Origin: DASTGO01 sp035719045
Lineage (GTDB): Bacteria > Actinomycetota > Actinomycetes > Actinomycetales > Kineosporiaceae
Assembly (NCBI GenBank): GCA_035719045.1
Contig: DASTGO010000387.1
Location: 1 to 30,272, forward strand
Direction: 5' to 3'
DNA: 30,272 bases
Below are positions 23,195 to 30,272 of the stretch, in pieces. How positions within the stretch are numbered: position 1 is the stretch's first letter; every line of letters begins with the position of its first letter. The translations under genes and the position numbers were made by a program. The notes beneath the pieces were generated by a model, which was not told where the DNA came from, ran no database searches, and saw only the letters and a program-made list of their open reading frames with translations.

Positions 23195-24357
23195 CACGCC
23201 TCGCCCTCCGTGGTCAGGGCCGCAGGGGCCAGGAGTTCGGCGGTCGGGGCGTGCCGGACCTCGCCGTCGTGGGTCAGGCAGGCACCCGCCACCACCTCGT
23301 CGTCGAAGTCGGGCGTCACCTGGCCGTCCTTGGTCATCAGCAGGAGCAGGTTGACCAGGTTCCGGGCGTACAGCCGGGAGGCGTCGGCGGCCATCGTGCT
23401 GGCCGCGTCCTTCATGCCGAGCAGCCGCGCCGTGCCCCCGCCGCGCAACGGCACCGCGACCTCCTCGCCGGGGACGCTGCCCTCGACGTTGCCGCCGGTC
23501 TCCGCGGCCAGGTCGACGATCACACTGCCGTCCTTCATCCCGGCCAGCATCCGCGTGGTGATCAGCAGCGGGGCCCGGCGTCCGGGGACGGCCGCCGTCG
23601 TGATGACCACGTCCGCCTCGGCGACATGGGGGGCCAGGGCGTCCTGCTGCCGCTTGGCCCGGTCCTCGGTCATCTCCCGCGCGTAGCCGCCCGAACCCTC
23701 CAACGACTCCAGGTCGAGGGTGATGAAGGTGCCGCCCATCGACTTGACCTCGTCGGCGCTGGCCGGGCGGACGTCATAGGCGGACACCACGGCGCCGAGC
23801 CGCTTGGCGGTGGCGATCGCCTGCAGCCCGGCGACCCCGGCCCCCAGGACGAGCACCTTCGCCGGCGGGACCGTCCCGGCCGCGGTCATGAACAGCGGGA
23901 AGAACCGGGGCAGCCGCATCGCCGCCTCCAGCACGCACCGGTACCCGGTGATCAGTGCCTGGGAGGTCAGGGCGTCCATCGACTGCGCCCGGCTGATCCG
24001 GGGCACCAGCTCGATGGCGAAGGAGGTGATCCGGGCGTCCCGCAGGGCGGCGACGGAGTCCGGTTCGGAGGACGGCGAGCAGAATCCGACAGTGATCGTG
24101 CCCGGGCGGAGCCTGCAGACCACGGCCGGGGGCAGCGGCCGGACATGGAACAGGACGTCAGCACCGACGGCCTCGACCGCGTCCACCACCTCCGCCCCGG
24201 CGGCGGCGTAGGCGGAGTCGACTGCCAGTGCCGACGCCCCGGCCCCGGCCTGGACGACGACGTCCAGCCCGGCCTTGGTCAGCAACGGCACGACGTCGGG
24301 CACCAGTGCCACCCGGTGCTCGCCAGGAATGGTTTCGGTTGCGACGGCGACCTTCAC
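23194..24357 (-). CDS. pntAA: NAD(P) transhydrogenase alpha subunit, NAD-binding part
   Basis: The soluble dI domain, 387 residues, homologous to alanine dehydrogenase. It starts VKVAVATETIPGEHRVALVP and has the NAD-binding KVLVLGAGVAGLQAIATAKRLGA followed by AYDVRPA. RQQDALAPHVAEADVVITTAAVPGRRAPLLIT and SVIVDLAAETGGNVEGS follow. There are no TM helices. GTG 24357 is chosen over the upstream GTG 24375 because TACCTT (24365-24370) ends 7 bases before it, so the mRNA probably begins at the start codon. First gene of the pntAA-pntAB-pntB operon, all with overlapping ends, which favours equal synthesis of the three subunits. Confidence 0.94.
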   Translation of the reverse strand: MKVAVATETIPGEHRVALVPDVVPLLTKAGLDVVVQAGAGASALAVDSAYAAAGAEVVDAVEAVGADVLFHVRPLPPAVVCRLRPGTITVGFCSPSSEPDSVAALRDARITSFAIELVPRISRAQSMDALTSQALITGYRCVLEAAMRLPRFFPLFMTAAGTVPPAKVLVLGAGVAGLQAIATAKRLGAVVSAYDVRPASADEVKSMGGTFITLDLESLEGSGGYAREMTEDRAKRQQDALAPHVAEADVVITTAAVPGRRAPLLITTRMLAGMKDGSVIVDLAAETGGNVEGSVPGEEVAVPLRGGGTARLLGMKDAASTMAADASRLYARNLVNLLLLMTKDGQVTPDFDDEVVAGACLTHDGEVRHAPTAELLAPAALTTEGEA

Positions 24358-24364
24358 GGCTCGC

Positions 24365-24370
24365 AAGGTA
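24365..24370 (-). promoter_or_regulatory. TACCTT -10 box for leaderless pntAA
   Basis: On the minus strand TACCTT ends 7 bases before GTG 24357. The spacing matches a transcript that starts at the first codon. No recognisable -35 hexamer is seen at 17-18 bases. Confidence 0.5.
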
Positions 24371-24647
24371 CCCACGGGAAGGGGTACCCGTCGCCAGGCG
24401 CGCCTGTGTTGCGTTTCATTTCATCAGTACTTGACCCTGCGTTACAGATCGTGAACGCGCCGACCAAGAGGCGTTGTTCCTACACGGGGCGTGTCCATGA
24501 GTGACTGCGGGCGCTCACTGCCAGGCCTCCGGGAGGGCTTCCCTCACGTTCGGCAACCCTGACGTGGCGGCTCCGGCAGGCACCGGACGGCCCGCCGACG
24601 GCGTCCCGGTATCCGGCCGACGCCTCGATCCCCCGGAGTCCTCCCGC

Positions 24648-24653
24648 TACGCT
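24648..24653 (+). promoter_or_regulatory. TACGCT -10 box for the EamA gene
   Basis: TACGCT ends 6 bases before GTG 24660. There is no ribosome site, so a leaderless transcript is likely. This box is the main reason for choosing GTG 24660 over the open upstream frame. Confidence 0.5.
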
Positions 24654-24659
24654 CGGCGC

Positions 24660-25769
24660 GTGAATTCGTCCTATGATCCGGCCGATTTGACCGCGTTGGT
24701 CCGGTCTCCCGCCGGTAGGCCCGCCGGCCACGGTGCCGGATCGGCGGACCGCCCCGCACCGACGACGACCACCGGCGACGCGGCGGCCCGCGGGCCAGCG
24801 GCTCCGGCGGGTCGGGGCGGCGGCCGGCACCCGCTGCTCGGGGTCGGCCTGGTGTTCCTCGCGGCCGGGCTGTTCGCCGTCAACGGGACGGTCAGCAAGC
24901 TCGTGCTCACCCATGGGCTGTCCTCGTTGCGGCTGGTGGAGATCCGCTCGGTGGCCGCCGCCCTGCTGTTCACCCTGATCGCCCTGCGCCGGCCGGCCTC
25001 GCTGCGGATCGGCTGGCGGGAGGCCGTCTTCATCGCGGTCTACGGGATCGTCGGCCTGGCGATGACCCAGTGGCTGTACTTCGTCTCGATCTCCTGGATG
25101 CCGGTCAGCATCTCCCTGCTCATCGAGTTCACCGCCCCGCTCATGGTGGCGCTGTGGGTCCGGTTCGCCCGGCACGAGCCGGTCCGCCGCCGGGTGTGGG
25201 CGGCATTGGCCCTGTGCCTCGGCGGCCTGGTGCTGGTCGCCCGGGTCTGGGCCGGGCTGACCCTCAACGGGCTCGCCCTGGCGGCCGCGATCGGGGCCGC
25301 GGTCGCCCTGGCCGCCTACTACCTGCTCGGTGAGCAGGGGCTCGACCGCCGGGACCCGATCTCCCTGGCCGCCTGGAGCTTCACCGCGGCAGGGCTGTTC
25401 TGGTCACTGCTGCTGCCGTGGTGGTCCTTTCCCTTCGACCGGCTGACCGGGACGGCCCAGGTCGGCGACGGCGGGCCGCAGGTGCTCATCGGTCTCTTGG
25501 TCGCCTGGGTGGTGGTGCTCGGGACGGTCGCACCGTTCGGGCTGGTGCTGATGGGGCTGCACCGGATCGGCGCCGCCCGCACCGGCCTGGTCGGGACGGC
25601 GGAACCGGTGGTCGCCGGCCTGGTCGCCTGGCTGGTGATCGGTGAACGGCTGTCCACCGTGCAGATCGCGGGCGCCGCGGTGGTGATGGCCGGGATCGTC
25701 GTGGCCGAGAGTGCCCGCGCCCCGCACCCGTCCGCGACCAGCCCGGTGCCGGAGGGCCTGGCTCCCTGA
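24660..25769 (+). CDS. EamA/DMT-family transporter
   Basis: A 369-residue drug/metabolite transporter with ten helices in two EamA repeats. After an unstructured ~55-residue N-terminus come GVGLVFLAAGLFAVNGTVSKLVL, RLVEIRSVAAALLFTLIAL, MTQWLYFVSISWMPVSISLLIEFTAPLMVALWVRF and VWAALALCLGGLVLVA. The second repeat is AAAIGAAVALAAYYLLGEQGL, VAWVVVLGTVAPFGLVLMGLHRIGAARTGLVGTAEPVVAGLVAWLVIGERL and IAGAAVVMAGIVVAE. Substrate unknown; amino acids or metabolites are typical. It is divergent from pntAA and the last ordinary chromosomal gene before the insertion-sequence block. Confidence 0.85.
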   Translation: MNSSYDPADLTALVRSPAGRPAGHGAGSADRPAPTTTTGDAAARGPAAPAGRGGGRHPLLGVGLVFLAAGLFAVNGTVSKLVLTHGLSSLRLVEIRSVAAALLFTLIALRRPASLRIGWREAVFIAVYGIVGLAMTQWLYFVSISWMPVSISLLIEFTAPLMVALWVRFARHEPVRRRVWAALALCLGGLVLVARVWAGLTLNGLALAAAIGAAVALAAYYLLGEQGLDRRDPISLAAWSFTAAGLFWSLLLPWWSFPFDRLTGTAQVGDGGPQVLIGLLVAWVVVLGTVAPFGLVLMGLHRIGAARTGLVGTAEPVVAGLVAWLVIGERLSTVQIAGAAVVMAGIVVAESARAPHPSATSPVPEGLAP

Positions 25770-25860
25770 TCCCGCAGACCTTCCCGCGTCGTTCCCCCGA
25801 CGACAGTCGTTCGACCGGGCAACAGCAACCACGCCTCGTGACGTGATCACACTGGACGTT

Positions 25861-25863
25861 GGT
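25861..25863 (+). repeat. GGT target-site duplication, left copy
   Basis: GGT immediately outside the left inverted repeat of the IS30-family element matches GGT at 27352-27354 on the right. IS30 elements usually duplicate 2-3 bases, so the size fits. Confidence 0.6.
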
Positions 25864-27351
25864 GGCGGGTTCAAGGGGTCGGTGCAACACCGTTCTGTGA
25901 TGCCGATAGTAGTTGCTGGTCAAGGGTTTCCGCTGGCGTCTTCCACCCGAGTGTCTTGCGTGGCCTGCCGTTGAGGGCTGCCGCGACGGCGTCGAGGTCG
26001 TGTTCGTCGTAGCGGGCCATGTCGGTGCCCTTGGGGAAGTACTGGCGTAGTAGGCCGTTGGTGTTCTCGTTCGTGCCTCGCTGCCAAGGGCTGTGCGGGT
26101 CGCAGAAGTAGACGGCCATGTCGGTGGCCATCGTCAGTTGCGCGTGCTGAGCCATCTCCGAGCCCTGGTCCCAGGTCAGCGTTCGACGCAGTTGCTCCGG
26201 CAGCGTCTTGATCTTGGCTGCGATGGCGTCCCTGACGGCCTCGGCTCCGTGACCGGCCAGCGGTGGGCCGTTCTTGGTCCGCTCTGTGTTGGCGAAGCCT
26301 TCCATCGGCGGCAGGTGCAGCAGCATGGTGAACCGGGTCGTGCGTTCGACCAGGGTGCCGATCGCGGACTTGTTCAACCCGATGATCAGGTCGCCTTCCC
26401 AGTGGCCCGGAACGGCGCGGTCGGCGATCTCCGCCGGCCGCTCGCTGATCATCACCTCGGGGGTGATGAACTTCTTGCCCCGGCTCTGGGTGCGGGCTCG
26501 AGGCACCCGCAACGCGCGGCCGGTCCGCAGACAGGCCGCCAACTCTCGACGCAGGGCGCCACGGCCCTGGACGTAGAGCGCCTGGTAGATCGCCTCGTGG
26601 CTGACCCGCATGGACTCATCCTGCGGGAAATCCACCCGCAGGCGGTGGCTGATCTGCTCCGGACTCCACGCCACCGTCCACGGCCGGTCGTCCCGGCGCG
26701 GCTTGTTCCGGCCCTTCCAGACCCGCACGGTCGGCCCGGCGACGACGCTGCCGTCCGGGTGGGTGACCTTCCCGGACAGGCGGTCCTGCACGTACTGCCG
26801 GAGCCGGTCGTTGGCGGCGAGCTTGGCCACCTTCGGGCGCTTGGCGGCCTGTTCGGCCTTCCACTGGGCCACCGACGCCCGGTAGCCCTTCTGGCCGGCT
26901 CTCGTGGCCGCGTTGCGCCGCAACTCACGCGAGACCGTGGACGCGTCACGGCCGATGGCACGCGCGATCGCCCGGACGCCATCACCCTGGGCGCGCAGGA
27001 TCGCGATCTCCTCGCGTTCGGCGAACGACAAGTAGCGGCCCGACGGCTCGGCGAGGCTGATCGGCGGCATCCCGCCACCGTGGCGAAACCACCGGCTCCC
27101 GACGGGACCCGACACGCCCACCCCAGCTGCCGCGTCCTCGCTCGTCATCCCGGTAGCGATCAGGCGCCAGAACTTCCGCTCGACCTCCAGTCGCGGCGCC
27201 GGCCTGCCCGGCGACCTCATCGCCGGCCGCAACGCCCTGTCCGCCACCCACTGCCGCCTCGCGCCCTCAGGCGCGTCCGGGATCGGCTTCCTCGAACTTG
27301 CCACCACACACCTCCGTGATCGAGGTGTTGCGACGACCGGTTGAAACCGCC
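25864..27351 (-). mobile_element. complete IS30-family insertion sequence
   Basis: A 1,488-bp element. Its 28-bp terminal inverted repeats (25864-25891 and 27324-27351) agree at 23 of 28 positions and both end inward in a perfect GCAACACC block on their own strands. It is flanked by GGT on each side as a target duplication. One transposase fills the interior on the minus strand, its stop overlapping the left repeat. Ends, target duplication and all DDE residues are intact, so it is probably mobile or recently arrived. Confidence 0.85.
25871..27304 (-). CDS. IS30-family DDE transposase
   Basis: A 477-residue transposase. An N-terminal helical region (about 35-75) precedes the IS30 HTH, YLSFAEREEIAILRAQGDGVRAIARAIGRDASTVSRELRRN (about 91-131). 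The catalytic core carries D305 (GHWEGDLIIG), D379 (TWDQGSEM) and E413 (SPWQRGTNENTNG), followed by the family tail LNGRPRKTLGWKTPAE. Length and all three acidic residues indicate an active enzyme. GTG 27304 is chosen because GGAGG lies 6 bases before it; the adjacent GTG 27307 is too close to that site. The frame stays open far upstream only because of the adjacent IS remnants. Confidence 0.92.
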   Translation of the reverse strand: MASSRKPIPDAPEGARRQWVADRALRPAMRSPGRPAPRLEVERKFWRLIATGMTSEDAAAGVGVSGPVGSRWFRHGGGMPPISLAEPSGRYLSFAEREEIAILRAQGDGVRAIARAIGRDASTVSRELRRNAATRAGQKGYRASVAQWKAEQAAKRPKVAKLAANDRLRQYVQDRLSGKVTHPDGSVVAGPTVRVWKGRNKPRRDDRPWTVAWSPEQISHRLRVDFPQDESMRVSHEAIYQALYVQGRGALRRELAACLRTGRALRVPRARTQSRGKKFITPEVMISERPAEIADRAVPGHWEGDLIIGLNKSAIGTLVERTTRFTMLLHLPPMEGFANTERTKNGPPLAGHGAEAVRDAIAAKIKTLPEQLRRTLTWDQGSEMAQHAQLTMATDMAVYFCDPHSPWQRGTNENTNGLLRQYFPKGTDMARYDEHDLDAVAAALNGRPRKTLGWKTPAETLDQQLLSASQNGVAPTP

Positions 27352-27354
27352 GGT
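27352..27354 (+). repeat. GGT target-site duplication, right copy
   Basis: Right-hand partner of GGT 25861-25863, directly outside the right inverted repeat of the IS30-family element. Confidence 0.6.
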
Positions 27355-27610
27355 TGAGCCCGCGTCGGAGTGAGGTGCGTTGTTGATCCCGCGGGCTCGA
27401 GGCCGGCGATGTCGGCGCTGTACCCCTTGGGGGCACGGACGGCGTCGTGGCGTACCGGGCCCGGCCAACACCCCGCACCCGTCCCCGGAGGAGTCCGACC
27501 AGGCACTGAGCCATTCCGCGTAGCGATGCGCAACGATGTGTGATCTTTGAGGTCGGGTGGTGACACACGGGGCCCGATGCGTGACGGAGCACGGAACCCC
27601 AAATACAAAG
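27355..27610. other. unassigned remnant between two insertion sequences
   Basis: About 256 bases with no gene I can support. GAGCCCGC at 27356-27363 and GCGGGCTC at 27391-27398 are an 8-bp inverted repeat starting two bases beyond the IS30 target duplication. The minus strand has an open stretch reading KGYSADIAGLEPAGSTTHLT, which looks like the end of a lost gene or element but matches nothing I recognise. Confidence 0.4.
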
Positions 27611-28384
27611 GGTGATCCTTCCGAGACCACCTGCACTGGGGTTCCGCGCCGCCATGAGTGTCACGTACGAAGCTGTCCTGGATGTGTCCGAAGACAGCGT
27701 CCTGTTTCTGTCCGGGCTGCTGCACGCCGAGCGGGTGCGTCGCGGTACCCGCAAGGGAACCCGTGCACTGGGGACGTACGAGCAGGCCGTCTTCGTCCTG
27801 CGGTGGTTCCTCGACGACACCCGGATGTCCCAAACTGGCCAAGGACAACGGGATCAGCACGTCCACGGCCTACGACGACCGTGACGAGGGCATCGCCGTG
27901 CTGGTGGAGTGGCAAGCACAAGCATCACGGCGGGAACATCCAGGTCGTCTCCGCGCCCGACGGGTGGCCGTTGTGGACCTCCGGGGTGCGGCCTGGCCGT
28001 GAACACGACACCACCGCCGCCCGGGCTGATCCGGTTCTCCTGCAACGGATCCGCGACTGGGCCGACGACGGCGGGCTGGCCCTGGCCGACCTGGGCTACC
28101 AGGGTGAGGCGGATCTGCTCCGTGTTCCGATCAAGAAGGTCAGGGGCTCCACGCTCACCGTCGATCAACTGACCTTCAACGCCGTCCACGGCGCTCTGCG
28201 CTGTCTCGGGGACGCGCCAACTCTCTGCTCAAGACCACATTCAAGGTCCTGCGCCACTTCCGGGGCTGCCCCTGGCGCATCAGCGACGTCACCGCTGCAG
28301 CACTCGTACTCCTCCACCACGAACACCGCCGCACCACCTGACCACCACTCACGGTGATCACGACGTTGCCCGGAAAGGCTCACT
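27611..28384 (+). mobile_element. decayed IS5-type insertion sequence remnant
   Basis: A transposase pseudogene is bracketed by short, imperfect inverted ends: GGTGATCCTTCCGAG on the left (27611) and, on the opposite strand at the right (up to about 28384), AGTGAGCCTTTCCGGG. The right limit is approximate. Frameshifts and an internal deletion in the coding region show it can no longer move by itself. Confidence 0.55.
27654..28341 (+). pseudogene. frameshifted, internally deleted IS5-family (DDE_Tnp_4-like) transposase
   Basis: Three frames join into one ancestral protein. It begins MSVTYEAVLDVSEDSVLFLSG at ATG 27654 and runs to DDTRMSQ. An extra A at 27832-27835 (CCCAAACTGG) shifts it, and the sense continues LAKDNGISTSTAYDDRDEGIAVL. 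Around 27900 an internal deletion joins this to WWSGKHKHHGGNIQVVSAPDGWPLW, removing the segment where the first catalytic Asp would lie. The sense then continues through DLGYQGEADLLRVP and VDQLTFNAVHGALRCLG. A further shift near 28205-28215 leads to NSLLKTTFKVLRHFRGCPWR and the natural stop at 28339-28341. Segment order and words match actinobacterial IS5/HARBI-like transposases. Non-functional. Confidence 0.75.
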
Positions 28385-28571
28385 GACAGCCGGACGGTGG
28401 ACCACTGCGCGATCTGCGTCCCCTTTTTGGCCTTCTCGCGTGACGGTGGCCGGGTCGGCGCATGAAGTCACTGGCAACCCCGAAGTGCAGCCGGTCAGGT
28501 GAGGGTCGAACTGCCTGTGAGGGGATGGTTATCCGGGGATAGGGGCGGCTCGAACGTTTTGGTAGTGGGTT
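28385..28571. other. upstream region of the CpnT-like gene
   Basis: About 187 bases between the IS5-type remnant and the WXG100-like gene. It is less GC-rich than the rest of the window. GGTTATCCGGGGATAGG near 28528-28544 is a small imperfect palindrome and CCCCTTTTTGG lies at about 28420. I see no gene and no certain promoter. The insertion-sequence block ends immediately before it, so the native promoter may have been altered. Confidence 0.4.
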
Positions 28572-30272
28572 GTGGGGCTTGAAGTTCCGCCGTGGGCGGC
28601 GGAGATGTTCCATGTCCTGACCGGTGACGGGTGGCCGGCGGTGGACGAGGACGAGATCAATGATCTGGCGCAGTTGTGGCTGGTAGCCGGCCGGGAGTTG
28701 ATGCAGATCGCGCCGGAGGTGACCCGTTCGGCGCGGTGGCTGTCCGATTCCGGTGCGCTGGTGGGGGATGCCCAGAAGGCTCTGTCCCAGTCGGTGGCGC
28801 TGGTGACCGGGGACGGGGATCTGGCCCTGGAGAAGCTGGCCGCCGGGTATGAGGAGATGGGCAACTACCTGCACGGCGTGGCGGTGCAGACGCAGTACAT
28901 GAAGATCATCGTGATCGAAGAGTTGATCATTCTGGCTGCGCAGATCCTGTACCTGTTGGCGATGATCCCGTGGACGTTCGGGGCGTCCGCGGCGGGGATT
29001 GCTGCCCTGCAGGTGTTCGGTGAGCAGTTCGTGTTCGCGATGGCCAAGCAGTTGGTGATCGCGATCGCGACCGGTGAGGTGCTGCAGCTGGGTCTGGACG
29101 CGATCGCGCAGTTCGCGCAGATCATGGAACGGCAGACCGGGCACTCGATCGGACGCACCGAGTGGGACAAGAACCTGACCCGGTCCGCGGCGATCACCGG
29201 GGTGATCGGTGGTGCCCTCGGCCCGATCCTGGGAGCGCTGGGTCACTACCCGACCAAGGCACTCGGGCACGCCCTGGGCGGGGTACTGAGCAAGAACGCC
29301 GCCCACGAAGCCGGACACTGGGCTGGGGAGACCATCAAGGGCGGCGTGCACGAATGGCTCACCGACGGGATGTCGGGGGCGGCGCAACACCAGGGCTGGA
29401 ACCCCGACCCGTTCTCCACCACCGCAGGCGCCCTCGACGAAGGCATCTCCGGGCTGGCCGGACTCGGCGGACGCAAGGGCGGACACCGCTACTACACAGG
29501 CATGCTCGGCGGCAACGGCAAGACCAAGGTTCCCGACACCCACATCACCATCCCCGACAAGATCACCACCGGCACCGCGGGCGCCACCGCGACCACGCTC
29601 ACCGTTGCCGGCCCCCACACCGGCCGCAGCACGACCGACGCGACCGGCAGCAGCACGACCGACGCGACCGGGGTCGGTGCGACCGGTGCGGGCGCCGCTC
29701 CCGGGATCACCCTGGTCGGCCCGGCGGTCGGGGACCGGCCACCGACGGGGACTGCTCCACCCGCCGGGACTGCTCCGGCGGTCGGGACTGCTCCGGCGGT
29801 CGGGACCCTGCCCCCCACGCGCACCTCGACACCGGCTCGCGTCTGGACGCCGGCCGACCGGCAGGGCCGGTCCGTCGACGGTGGCCCGGTGCCGGTACCC
29901 CGCAACAGCCTGGCCACGCCCGCACTGGCGCCCGTGGCCACGCCCGCGTCGGTGCCCTCGACCGCATCGGCCCGCAACGGCGCCGTTCTGCCGCGTGGGG
30001 GCCCGGTCCTTGGCCAGGGTCCGGTGACCGGGGTGCCGACCCGGGTCGCCGATCGAGCGCCTGCGGCCACGCCGACGTCGAGCGGTACACCGACGCCGGG
30101 CGGTGTGCCCGGGCGGACCGGCGCAACCGGGCCTACCGGTGTTCCTGCCCGGATCGGTGCTCCCGTGGCCAGGGCGGTTGCCACCGGCGGGGTTGGCGGG
30201 GCGGGGCCGGTGGACCATGTCGCCGCCGGTTCGGGCTGGTCGTGGCGGGAGGGAACCGGCAACCACGTGCCG
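28572..30272 (+). CDS. partial CpnT-like / WXG100-like N-terminal large protein (candidate polymorphic toxin), runs off the window
   Basis: The frame from GTG 28572 is open for 567 codons to the last base. The start VGLEVPPWAAEMFHVLTGDGWPAVDEDEINDLAQLW matches the N-terminal WXG100-like domain of CpnT-type and other actinobacterial polymorphic proteins (xGLExPxW, WPxxDED). Helices continue to residue ~100. Hydrophobic stretches at about 110-165 and 205-225 follow, then from ~325 a Thr/Ala/Pro/Gly linker with STTDATG and GTAPAVG repeats. In this class a toxin domain (such as an NAD glycohydrolase or ADP-ribosyltransferase) sits at the C-terminus, here beyond the window. Type VII export is expected from the family. 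No ribosome site is clear. A long opposite-strand frame covers the same bases but is low-complexity and lacks family similarity. Confidence 0.75.
   Translation, partial: MGLEVPPWAAEMFHVLTGDGWPAVDEDEINDLAQLWLVAGRELMQIAPEVTRSARWLSDSGALVGDAQKALSQSVALVTGDGDLALEKLAAGYEEMGNYLHGVAVQTQYMKIIVIEELIILAAQILYLLAMIPWTFGASAAGIAALQVFGEQFVFAMAKQLVIAIATGEVLQLGLDAIAQFAQIMERQTGHSIGRTEWDKNLTRSAAITGVIGGALGPILGALGHYPTKALGHALGGVLSKNAAHEAGHWAGETIKGGVHEWLTDGMSGAAQHQGWNPDPFSTTAGALDEGISGLAGLGGRKGGHRYYTGMLGGNGKTKVPDTHITIPDKITTGTAGATATTLTVAGPHTGRSTTDATGSSTTDATGVGATGAGAAPGITLVGPAVGDRPPTGTAPPAGTAPAVGTAPAVGTLPPTRTSTPARVWTPADRQGRSVDGGPVPVPRNSLATPALAPVATPASVPSTASARNGAVLPRGGPVLGQGPVTGVPTRVADRAPAATPTSSGTPTPGGVPGRTGATGPTGVPARIGAPVARAVATGGVGGAGPVDHVAAGSGWSWREGTGNHVP
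29748..29801 (+). repeat. 18-bp in-frame tandem repeat in the toxin linker
   Basis: GGGACTGCTCC plus seven variable bases occurs three times (29748-29765, 29766-29783, 29784-29801); the last two copies are identical. Each codes GTAPxx. A second small repeat coding STTDATG occurs twice just upstream, around 29629-29670. These lengthen the disordered linker. Confidence 0.85.

Larger units (their letters stand above)
24358..24659. other. divergent intergenic region, pntAA / EamA gene
   Basis: These 302 bases carry two facing promoters: TACCTT on the minus strand for pntAA and TACGCT on the plus strand for the EamA gene. GGTACCC occurs twice at 24368-24374 and 24383-24389, a possible operator over the pntAA promoter. 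A comparatively A/T-rich patch lies at 24408-24475. A short stem (GAGGG / CCCTC) lies near 24533-24545. I see no gene in it. Confidence 0.5.

Noticed and set aside
29304..29318. HEAGH, a zinc-protease-like HExxH, in the toxin-like protein
   Set aside because: It lies in the Ala/Gly helical region, without a third ligand or other metalloprotease blocks nearby; such a short motif occurs by chance.
28380..30266. 628-codon open frame on the minus strand
   Set aside because: It is a Pro/Arg/Gly-rich shadow of the plus-strand gene, whose N-terminus has clear WXG100-like family similarity and which is open to the window end.
1..30272. CRISPR arrays, tRNA or rRNA genes
   Set aside because: No regularly spaced repeats with unique spacers, no cloverleaf-like or conserved rRNA stretches were seen on either strand.

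Overview
The window is very GC-rich DNA (roughly 70% or more by eye) with GTG and TTG starts, tightly overlapping genes and several starts placed 6-10 bases after a TANNNT -10 box. It also has WXG100-type proteins, an EspR-like regulator and a three-gene mycobacterial-style transhydrogenase. Together these point to a chromosomal segment of an actinomycete. I cannot name the genus from sequence alone.

Left third (1-9662): a hairpin terminator of an off-window gene; an EspR-like HTH/TPR regulator; a proline racemase/4-hydroxyproline epimerase family enzyme; a small phage-holin-like membrane protein; a membrane PAS-GGDEF-EAL cyclic-di-GMP protein; a single-pass protein with an extracellular DxDGDG repeat domain starting at TTG; and a secreted NodB-type polysaccharide deacetylase. 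A three-TM coiled-coil protein then overlaps by GTGA with a large FtsK/SpoIIIE-like protein whose Walker A lysine is arginine and whose Walker B glutamate is glycine.

Middle (12505-21349): a PaaH-type 3-hydroxyacyl-CoA dehydrogenase; an ATGA-coupled pair of a WXG100-like small protein and a Ser/Asp/His alpha/beta hydrolase (candidate type VII substrate pair); a low-molecular-weight phosphatase followed by a fructosamine-kinase family protein (candidate protein deglycation pair); an MFS transporter; and an overlapping pair of a class I aldolase-like protein and a PfkB sugar kinase.

Right third (21445-30272): a terminator hairpin, the pntAA-pntAB-pntB transhydrogenase operon and a divergent EamA transporter. 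An accessory block follows: a complete IS30-family element (28-bp imperfect inverted repeats, 3-bp GGT target duplication), an unassigned 260-bp remnant and a decayed IS5-type transposase with two frameshifts and an internal deletion. The window ends inside a large WXG100-like/CpnT-like protein whose C-terminal, possibly toxic, domain lies beyond the edge. Short tandem duplications, two of which span stop codons, recur between genes.
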